The notes below the pieces were generated by a model. That model was given only the letters and a program-made list of their open reading frames with translations, was not told the origin of the DNA and made no database searches. From Cudoniella acicularis (taxonomy: Eukaryota; Ascomycota; Leotiomycetes; Helotiales; Helotiaceae): 41,512 nt of DNA. The stretch spans positions 1 through 41,512 of the forward strand of contig JAAMPI010000363.1 in the NCBI GenBank assembly GCA_013054445.1, written 5' to 3'. Positions within the stretch are counted from its first letter, which is position 1. Each line of letters begins with the position of its first letter. Position numbers and translations under genes: made by a program. Shown here one piece after another: positions 33,847-41,512 of the stretch.

Positions 33847-34960
33847 GTTTTGTCATGATGCATGTGTTCATGAATGATGTGGTATGGGTTGCATGACTTG
33901 GAAATGAAATACTGCGGCATTTCTGGGAACAAAGTGACATGGAGAGGCAATGTTTATTTGAGGAAGCTCGGCAGGATCAGGAGTCTTTGGAAATGAGATG
34001 GATAATGAATGGCTCTGGTCTACATTACGTAAAATACATACATAAGGTATTGTTCTGTCTACGATAAAGTAATGAAATGCATTAATTGAATTTGTTTTAC
34101 GGATTAGTAAAGTGACTGAATGATAAACAACTCGGTCATCTAATTATAAAACTTTCTTTTCGCTGTGATGAATAACGAGCTATAATGAGTAAGGGGGCAT
34201 GGATTTTAGGCTTAACTTATGAATCATGTCTGTCTATATGAAAATATATATGTAAATCTTGAGGGTAAAAGAAGTTTCAAAGTAAAGAATATGTTGGGCT
34301 TGATGTTTTATAAGATTAAAAGAAAGTGTATACTAAATCGAGGAAATTGTACATATATATATATACGCGGTCTAAGTTCAAAATTCTTCACCGGACTTTA
34401 CTCATTCGAAATGACAATCGATAGCGTCCCGGTAAATTAAGGGCGAAGCAGAAAATACCTTCACGAAAGCAGCTAGGCTAAAAACAGCCGTGCGCAAAGG
34501 GAGGCAAACAACAACAGCAATGCTCTATTCCTCCTAAAATCACACCTTATTTTTCCACGGGGCGCCATTATCTGTTCAAATGTGGGGACTCCCAGCAATA
34601 CTACATCTAGCCAATTTTCAAAAGGTATCTCATTGAATGCCCTCAAGAACTGTCATTCTTTTAGTTGAGGATTTTCGTTTTTAGGATTGTTAATAGTGTA
34701 GGTATGTCCCCTCTGGTAAAGTGGACAACATCGCTGTTATTTGATTCTAGCTTCTAAGTGTTAAGAGAATGGAAGGATGGAGGGATGAGTAAGTGCCACA
34801 AGGAGGAGGTCGATAGGATATAAATTGTGGATTCACAATATTGTGTGAGTAATGCTACTATATAAATATTGGCGAAGAGGGATTTTCGGTTCGTCGCCTG
34901 GAGTTGGGTGAAATCGATAAGGGGTTTGTATGGATATTATTAGACCCAAAAATAGGCTAA
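33847..34960. other. Intergenic; AT-rich, no gene seen
   Basis: The region downstream of the GH72 gene has no coding signal. The 73-codon plus frame at 34219-34440 is Lys/Ile/Tyr-rich, as expected from AT-rich DNA, and is not called. Confidence 0.5.
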
Positions 34961-35771
34961 TCAGACTAAAAGATAAATATATAAATGTATATTCGATATA
35001 AATGTAGAGAACAGAGGTCTATATATACAGGAATAGAGAGACCTGAGGCTCATATACGAGTCATAAGTATAGCAGGCTGATGCCAAAACGCGTATGGCCC
35101 ACCCAGGTGAGACCTGGTCCAACAGATATTCCACCCGAGCCTCGTCAAGCTTCAGTGGGGTCGCAATATGAAGTTTTGGAATCAGTATGCGGTCCGCGAG
35201 AAGCCAGAGGTGCAAAACCGCTAAGCAGCCGAGTAATTCTCTATTCTCGTCTTCGAAATCCTTGTGTATAATCAGTTGACGAATATACCAAAGACCCTAA
35301 TGCATATATCTCCGAATCGAGCCCTTGTGTCTAGCCTTCTTGGGAATTGGAGTTAAATGTCGTGGAGAAGTATAGGGAGTAGTGTTGAGGAAGCGATTCC
35401 TGGTCACGTGCTCAGGGGTCGTACCCGAAGGATTCTAAGGAAGTGGCTATGATGATTATGCCTTTAGATCCTACGGTGTCATCGATCACATGGACCAAGG
35501 TATAAGCTATTACTGTAGTTTATGTGTAGGAAGATGATCAGGAACCTCGGTAGCATGTGGGCACCGGAAGCCTATAAATAAGGGACACAGATCCCACCAA
35601 AAGCTGTTCTGTAGACTAGACTAGCAATTCACACTCTTTTAGCAACCCAACTTCACTTCCATATATCCTCAGTCGTAACAAGTAGGAACAAATGAGTGAT
35701 TTGTGAAGTTAAAAACCCTCGGGTTCTCTGTTTTTATTGTTGATACGAACTATAACTATGGATGCTTGTGC
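34961..35771 (-). pseudogene. BTB/POZ-domain gene, split by a solo LTR
   Basis: Minus strand, right of the LTR: SIVIVRINN, then (after TAA, about 35722-35724) LHKSLICSY, which fits BTB strand B1-B2 (D..I.VG....VHKSLLC..S). Left of the LTR the next residues are YFSTTFNSNSQEG, exactly the next BTB block (S.YF...F...F.E). Then come RVFGIFVN, a TGA in place of the Trp of the family (VNWLYT), LYT, and after a frame change HLWLLADRILIPKL, the usual BTB end helix. Removing the LTR and one 5-bp target copy keeps the frame open across the junction. Fungal BTB proteins are often adaptors or of unknown role. Breaks: LTR, two or more stops and a frameshift. Outer limits are approximate. Confidence 0.78.
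35383..35680 (+). mobile_element. Solo LTR (298 bp) with 5-bp target-site duplication
   Basis: It begins TGTTGAGGAAGCG, ends CGTAACA, and is flanked on both sides by AGTAG (35378-35382 and 35681-35685). It is the same family as 20655-20958. It contains a TATA-like box (CCTATAAATAAGG, about 35569-35581). No interior or second LTR is present, so it arose by LTR-LTR recombination after insertion. It lies inside the BTB frame on the opposite strand. Confidence 0.93.
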
Positions 35772-36055
35772 TCGTCTGCGAACCAGTAGTAAAATCCAGT
35801 GGCATGAAACTGTACAGTTTATTATGGCATAACATGGAAGGACCCATACAAAATTTAGGGCTTTTGGTTTCACTGCAAGAATTGGAGTGTCTGTAGCCAT
35901 AGAGGTCTGGCATAATGTTGGATACATGGTTGTCCAACTTGCTTTGACGTTCCTCGCACCGTACAGTTCGTTCTTCGGCATTGATTGCGTGTTTGTAGAG
36001 GAAATCTTAAAGGGAAAATTCGCGGGTGCTCTGGCGTTGTCGGTGCGAGGCTGCG

Positions 36056-36520
36056 AAATGTGCGCTCGCTTCCGATCACTTGAGCCAATTGTAACCGTCG
36101 CTGGCGGACGCCTTCAGCCTTTTGATTCTTGCAATCGAGAGCAGTGCTCAAAACGTACCGAATGCAAGGCGAGAATTGGAAATTAGGAATGGGGCCCACT
36201 TACCACCCCAAGCCAGTTGTAGCCTTTACCAACGAACACCTTCAACCTTTTGATTCCTGAAATCGAGGGCAGTGCGCGACGAGAACTTTTCGGGCGTAGA
36301 CCGTATGAACTAAATATAACCAATAGAACGCCTTGCCTATCGGGCACCTCCGACTTTTGATTATTAAAATCGAGGGCAGTGTTTCAGGCCTCAAAAAGGC
36401 TGACCATCCATCCCATTAGGTCAGTGCCCACATTTGATCAAGTAAACCAGTAAAAGAGTTTCTCGATGCAAACACTTATAATTCCGACTCTTGAAATCTA
36501 GGGCAGTGTAATTAAGGTTC
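36056..36520 (+). repeat. Four diverged copies of a unit of about 65 bp
   Basis: Each copy ends in a block of the form CTTTTGATTCCTGAAATCGA followed by GGGCAGTG: near 36118-36145, 36248-36276, 36354-36381 and 36483-36508. In the first three, similarity extends about 35-40 bp upstream (AAGCCAGTTGTAGCC, AACACCTTCAACC and variants). Spacing is 106-132 bp. Read on the minus strand the copies give similar short peptides (LPSISGIKRLK..., LPSILIIKS...), with one stop in the fourth, so it may be a decayed repeat-protein or duplicated exon. Confidence 0.65.
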
Positions 36521-36826
36521 GATGAAATTTTCACTCTCCTTAGGGGTTTGCCATATACCCTGTACTATTCACAGATGGAGCAAATTGAGACAAGACACGG
36601 AGAGGCTTCCTAAATTTGTTACTCCCAAGATAAGAACAATGCAAAATCCTACTGAAATAAATTTTGACAGCCATATCTTAAATCCATGAAAAATTCAAAA
36701 ATGAAATTTCAAAGGATTCAGAATATTTCAACAGCCTTTACACCCTTCCCCTCTTAATTTCGAGGTGGCAATAGCTCATAGGTTATAATTGAGAATCGGG
36801 GATGATTGACTAGCAAGTCGTTAGTT

Positions 36827-37625
36827 CTAGATAAGCAATGCGGATCTATTTTCGCCACAAGCCTTGAGTTGTTGAAGCTGATCGATTCTTTGACTAGAAC
36901 CTTTTGCATCGAACCCTCCGCATTCCAGGCGGAGTTTCCTCAGCTGCTTGGACTTTACACCCTAAAACAGAATTTAAAATGGCAACTTAGCCTTACGGGG
37001 GACTTCAAGACTTACCACTTCTATCGCTTTGTCCATGATGTATCGTATAACGGCCACTGGCTTCTCTTGACCTAATCTGAAAACACGACCAATTGCTTGG
37101 CTCTCAACAGATGGATTCCATTGCAGCTCTAGAAGGTAGATTTAATTTGCGATCGAGAGGTTGTTCAGTCTGAATGGTGAGATGAGCACGTCTGTCCAGG
37201 CAGTGGGGAAAACCATCACTTACCCAACGGCGCTGGTTCCAAGAGTCATGATAAGAACTCCTACTCTTTGTTTTTCTGAAATTCTGAAAGAACTGCCTTT
37301 CTTTTCCCGAGAGATATAGACCCGCCTACTCGGTAATATTGCACACCGTTGGACTCGAACAACTCACTGACGAGATCAAGGCTTGCCTTCCAAAACGAAA
37401 AAACGATGCTAAGTTGATTATTAACAACGAAACCCGTCTTTGGGAAGGGATTGCGCCCCAAGTACTTGCCTTTTTCGCCGAGTGGGTTTTTCGTGACGTC
37501 TTCAAGTAAAGCCATCAACTTTGAAGGATAAATTTTCCTTCTTGTGTTTTTCGTGGTATGAGCTTTAGGTTCCCTTCGACGCCATTTCACGACCTTCTGA
37601 GGCAGATGACGCCAAGACACCACAG
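36827..37625 (-). pseudogene. SNF2-family helicase, C-terminal part only, broken
   Basis: Minus strand: YPSKLMALLEDVTKNPLGEK, a probable 57-nt in-frame intron, then SIVFSFWKASLDLVSELFES, YYRVGGSISLGKRKAVLSEF and QKNKE. A 1-nt loss at about 37263 is followed by VGVLIMTLGTSAVG (motif V region), an intron (37170-37223), LNNLSIAN, TAA (37142-37144), IYLLELQWNPSVESQAIGRV and FRLGQEKPVAVIRYIMD (motif VI). Another intron (36962-37015) precedes a tail ending at 36827. This is the helicase C-terminal lobe of Rad5/Rad16-HLTF-like SNF2 ATPases, which move along DNA on chromatin. The N-terminal ATPase lobe with Walker A and DEAH is absent. One frameshift and one nonsense codon make it a pseudogene. Confidence 0.82.
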
Positions 37626-37820
37626 TATCTGAATCGAGTCGCTGCCTTTTCGCATAGTTAAATCGTAAAGTTTCCTTGCCTTCCCCCTAAATCTATATGC
37701 TGACCCAGAACCTAATTAGCATCAACCTCTACCTCTCTACCTTCTCACATCCTCATCAAAGATAGAGTTTATAGCGCTTTAGGCACCAGCCTTTCTCAAC
37801 ACAACAACCTGACTAATTCA

Positions 37821-38378
37821 ATGTCTTCTCAAGAATCTTTAATAGCAAATTGTGGAACAAAGAGACAGCAAACGACCCAGCAAGAAGACGGGCGATATGA
37901 TGAGTCGTCAAAGAGACGAGCAGGCCCGAACGAAACAGTGCCCTACGCACAAACGCCTGATAGAAGACCAAGGCAGACGCACAGCGAACCGCACAATGGA
38001 CCACAACAATCGCAGGATACAGCCATATGACAACAGCCAGCCGAAATTCCACGAGATGACCACGATGCTGCGTACACCCCACTCAAGCCCGACGAGGTTC
38101 GCTTTATTGTACTGAGAAGTGGCTCGTACAAAACAAATTCAAGTATAAACGCCATCGAAGTGGAATTTCATGTCGAGTCTACGGACAGCGAGAAAATCGA
38201 AGCTTACGAGGCCTTGTCGTACGTTTGGGGTGGATTACTGTTAGAGAACGCCTACACTGTGAGGGTTTGGATAAGATTCTGCATATACGTAGAACTTCCT
38301 GTTACTTGGAACCTCTATAGCGCTTTGCTGGCTCTACGTGGGCCGAAGAACCGTCGGCTTTGGGCGGACGCACTCTGC
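37821..38378 (+). pseudogene. HET-domain gene truncated by a repeat insertion
   Basis: One frame runs from ATG 37821 (MSSQESLIANCG) through a TGA (38028-38030) and on through YTPLKPDEVRFIVLRSGSY, EAYEALSYVWGG (HET block 1), LPVTWNLYSALLALRG and NRRLWADALC (start of HET block 2, usually LWIDAICINQ). Exactly at that point the frame runs into a repeat that recurs at 41139, and HET similarity ends. The TGA is explained by a C-to-T change of CGA. The promoter region just upstream is clean. About two thirds of the HET domain and all of the C-terminus are missing. Confidence 0.8.
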
Positions 38379-38500
38379 TTATATCTTGATCGATACCAAA
38401 CGAAACACTACAGAAACTTGAGGCTTGAATCTCTATTTTCTGAAGGGTTTCATTTTGCGCTAATTTGGATTAGGAGAATTAACAAAATTCCTATATATAA
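38375..38500 (+). repeat. Dispersed repeat copy 1 (breaks the HET frame)
   Basis: It begins CTGCTTATATCTTGATCGAT and contains ATTTTCTGAAGGGTTTCATT. Over about 85 bp it aligns with 41139-41226 at roughly three quarters identity, with mostly transition differences. After it the DNA is AT-rich up to 38600. It looks like one end of a mobile element inserted in the HET gene; the other end is not in the window as far as I can see. Confidence 0.65.
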
Positions 38501-38606
38501 ATTTTCTCACCGAGTATTAAAATTGAAAATTTATTGTTACAATTTATTAAATTCATAATTTTTTAAAGTATAGTAAAAAAGCGAACCCGGAAACTTCATT
38601 TAACTT

Positions 38607-40921
38607 TCAAACAAGGCAAATATCCCTCCACATAATATTCAAGTCTTCAAATTTCAAGGTTCCGCTTTCCTCATCCATCGCGTTATCATGCCCATGCAAA
38701 AGCATGTTCCAGAACCTGAGAACATTTGCCGGAAGTTCTTCATCGTTATCATTATAAGCGTCTTCATTCTCAACCAGGAAATACCCTCGACGATAGTATT
38801 CATGATCATGTACACCTGTTGGTTCTAGGATCAGACCATGGATATGATCAAACGATCCTATCTCATAATTCTCCTCAGAGGTATCAAACCTCATGGGCAG
38901 GCAATGAATTGTGCAGCCTTCATACAGCTCCCCAAAATCATGATTGAGGCTCATTTGAATGGTGCTGAACGAACATACATTTGTTCCTGACAGACCATGA
39001 AGACTGATATTAGACGTGATGACTGTTCCCCGAAGCTTGATATAGCCATCAGTAACCGGACCGTATGAATCTGCTGAATCTTCCAAGACCGCCTTTGCCT
39101 CGAGGATCTCGACCAAGTCATGATTATGGCTAAGATGGTCTTCGATAACTTTAAATCCAACATACTCAATACCATCGCTATCAAGAGACGCCCATGACCA
39201 CGATGGTGCTCGGTAACGTGGACTTCGAACAGCGGATGAATCTAGATTCGTGTGCCACAAGAGCTGCTCAATCAAGGTCTGTGGCGAATTCCACAACCCA
39301 GCCAAGTACTCTTCTGGTGGAATAACTAGTCTGGCGATACCTGAGATTGCGTAGAAGATGTCCTTTTGTGGAAAAGTCAAATCTCTTTTCGAATACTGAT
39401 GAATTGCATTGTCCCACATGTAGTACTGATCATGCTCTGGAGGAGTATGCTTGAATTGCCGTTTGTGGTCTTCTTGGATAGTGTGAGGATCCATGCTGAT
39501 CTTCGTACCTTCGTGCAAAGCAATTTCAGCCCCACCAGGATGACTCTCACAGGCTCTGAGTTCACAACATTCCCAGAAGACTTGCCCTTTTCCATAGTGC
39601 AGCACTCGCGGTGACAGCATGATCTCCTGAAAGACCCAACCTCGAGTGGACAATGGGCATACGTCAATCTGAGAGTTCCATATGCCATTCGGAACGCAAT
39701 AGAATGTTCGTTGAGGCTCATCAGGCCAAGTGGTCTGGATCCTACATGGGCTGACCAAAAGCGGATGTCTGTCATCGAAACACCCTCCATGGCCGTCTCG
39801 AGCTTTCGATGCTGCAATGTTACACCAAGAGTGACGGTAGACTTCTCCCATCATAGCAGCCTCTCGCTTCCAGTCCTCACTTGATCCTTGGATGATACAA
39901 AGACTGTCTATCCAAAGATATCGAATTCCAAAATTCCGTGTAATTCGAATAGCTTCTTGGAACGTTCTGGGCAGGTCAAAGTACGGAATTTCTTCAATGA
40001 ATTTGGCAAACGTGGCACGCGTCAAAGTTAAGGGAACTGCGCCGCCCCAACAATGTGACAACGTCATGTATTTGGTACGGCGCTCCAAACTTTCTGACAA
40101 ACAGAGAGAGATCGAAAGATCATTCAGCCCCCCGAGATCAAGAAGTCTGGTTGGGAGGAATGCATCGTTTAACACGTGCTTCTTGCAAATAGTGTGATTT
40201 TCCGAACATTCTTTAAGCCAACGTTTGGCAAGGGCGTATGTCCTTTCCGAGTCGGAACTGTACGAGATTCTCGTCGAGATGTCTGTTTTGGACATACCTA
40301 GTTGATAAGACTTAACTTTGAGAGCCGAGATCGCTTCCAGAGGTCACTTGTGACTTGCCTGTATCTGGGACCAGGAGCATGAGATCACTCCATCCCAAGG
40401 GAGGTCCCTCATCTGAGGACTTCCACATTTGTTGAAGTCCTTGGATATCTAAACTTGCGTTATCGCTGGTTCTAGGTCTGATGACATTATATTCTATCCA
40501 TTCAGCTTCTTCGATGCCAGTCCTGGTATCCTCCGAGAGGTAAAGCCAGAACAGCCAGCAAAGGTGACAACCATCAAGTACCTGAAATCGAAGAGTCAGC
40601 TTGCAGCAATTGCCTAATCCAAGACGCCTCAAGAACAAATGGGGCAATAGTTGCCTTAGTAAGCCGAAGAGCAAAGTACATGATTTGCAAACGAATTGTC
40701 CTAAGGAAATCGGGGCATTAGAATTTGGGAACCCGATTTTCACGTACTGCCTTCTCGAAGTCCTCAACAGATTGACACGGCTTAGATTCTTCGCTCATAC
40801 GCCCCATATCGCCCTGAAAGTCCAGCTTCACATGAAAAAGACTTCCGCAAAACCCGCATAGTTGAGAACTTCCCTCATAAGTTGCCATGGCAACATCGAT
40901 CCATCGATCTCGGGCGCTCAT
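38607..40921 (-). CDS. HET-domain protein, three exons (about 700 residues)
   Basis: Exon 1 is 40921-40748 (MSARDRWIDVAMATYEGSSQ, Cys-pair LCGFCGSLF, as in the usual C..C start of HET proteins). A 166-nt intron (GTACGT...TTTCAG) follows, then exon 2 from 40581 (GCHLCWLFW). The main frame 40295-38607 has the HET core: YMTLSHCWGG, LPRTFQEAIRITRNFGIRYL with WIDSLCIIQ, EAAMMGEVYRHSWCNIAAS, LSTRGWVFQEIMLSPRVLHY and YRAPSWSWASLD. Exon 2 and the main frame are offset by one base near 40310-40330. Either a weak intron lies there or a single-base indel breaks the gene; upstream of 40295 the main frame stays open (LKVKSYQLG). Its role would be cell-death induction in non-self recognition. Otherwise complete. 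Confidence 0.85.
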
Positions 40922-41512
40922 AGCTTCTGAAGGTATAGCTCAAAGATTAGGAACTTCGCTCAATTCCGGATCTTGTATGATTCAAGATGAGTTTGTGTGG
41001 CATTGCATAGATAACGTATCTCTACGGGTGCTGTAAAAGTTTGCTGATTTTGGCACGGAAAGAGTCTTGGCGGGCCCGAGCCCGAAGATCCGCCGGGGTT
41101 CTGACTTGCGCTCGTTGCGCCTTTGGTATCGATCGGATCTGCTTATAAGTCGATTGATACCGAACAAAACACCTCGGAAATTTGAAGTTTTGACCTCTGT
41201 TTTCTGAGAGGTTTCGTTTGCGCCTATTGCTAGGACTCTTAGAAACAATTAACATTTTTCTTTTACAGCTAAACGCAATGTTCAAGTGCGATAGCCGCCG
41301 AATCTAGCGGGTTTAGTCGCTGTTTTATACGACGATTGTCCCAACCTAAGGATCCACAAAAAGGCGCAAATAGACTCGCTTTGTTTACTACAAGTACGTT
41401 TTCATCAGCGAACCGCTCACGTGCGCTCATAATAATTTAGTAAAGCACCTCACTTAGCAGCTGGACCACCACGTAACAACTAGACTTGTATATTTTCCTA
41501 AAAGCAGCACGC
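40922..41512. other. Window end: upstream flank and repeat-containing DNA
   Basis: Contains repeat copy 2 (41139-41226) and a GC-rich patch just before it (CGGGCCCGAGCCCGAAGATC, about 41071-41090) with a small palindrome (CGGGCCCG). Minus frames at 40982-41285 are Arg/Lys-rich and have no family signature. No gene called. Confidence 0.45.
41139..41226 (+). repeat. Dispersed repeat copy 2
   Basis: It begins CTGCTTATAAGTCGATTGAT and contains GTTTTCTGAGAGGTTTCGTT, aligning with 38375-38460. Here the sequence before it is unrelated to HET genes, so the shared block defines an element end. The same orientation in both places rules out a simple inverted-repeat pair. Confidence 0.65.

Noticed and set aside
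34219..34440. 73-codon plus frame
   Set aside because: Composition expected from AT-rich DNA; no motif.
36056..36520. CRISPR-like array
   Set aside because: Repeat units are diverged, spacing is irregular and the genome is fungal; not a CRISPR.
36806..37075. 89-codon plus frame
   Set aside because: Antisense to the last exon and intron of the SNF2 relic.

Overview
This window comes from a filamentous ascomycete (Pezizomycotina; a leotiomycete is my tentative guess). The evidence is GT-AG introns of about 45-110 nt with CTAAC-like branch points, two HET-domain genes plus a broken third, a fungal OLE1-type desaturase with a C-terminal cytochrome b5 domain, a GH72 cell-wall glucanosyltransferase, and AT-rich, stop-filled repeat DNA. 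All calls come from reading the sequence and from remembered family consensus; no search was run.

Layout. 1-1,040: AT-rich, no gene. 1,045-2,800: two truncated gene relics facing each other (a delta-8 sphingolipid desaturase N-terminus, and a patatin domain of the kind that heads fungal NLR-like proteins). 4,070-4,465: a Tad-like LINE fragment. 5,553-8,065: a six-exon dynamin/Mx-like GTPase with an apparent 1-nt frameshift in its GED. 9,550-14,524: a run of relics (WW-like piece, NACHT-type NLR piece, an unrecognised multi-exon relic, a DUF7580-type gene, a fungal C2H2-type gene). 14,650-16,985: AT-rich repeat DNA. 16,986-19,499: an intact 837-residue HET protein with a membrane-spanning N-terminus. 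19,500-20,958: AT-rich remains of an LTR element ending in an LTR. 21,295-24,374: a long disordered protein with FxFG motifs. 24,929-27,202: a two-domain alpha-oxoamine synthase pseudogene. 28,670-30,030: OLE1. 32,132-33,846: a GPI-anchored GH72 gene with a possible stop-containing cassette exon. 34,961-35,771: a BTB gene split by a solo LTR with a perfect 5-bp target duplication. 36,056-36,520: a four-copy diverged repeat. 36,827-37,625: an SNF2 helicase C-terminus pseudogene. 37,821-38,378: a HET gene ended by a repeat that recurs at 41,139. 38,607-40,921: a second full-size HET gene.

Theme. Apparently working genes (dynamin-like, two HET proteins, the FxFG protein, OLE1, GH72) sit among at least ten broken genes. 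Several of the broken genes belong to families used in fungal non-self recognition and programmed cell death (HET, NACHT, patatin-NLR, DUF7580). Several nonsense codons lie where the family expects CGA, CAG or TGG, so they could be single C-to-T (or G-to-A) changes, as expected from RIP or C deamination; that part is inference. I read the region as an accessory, fast-turnover compartment where recognition genes are born, hit by retroelements and decay.
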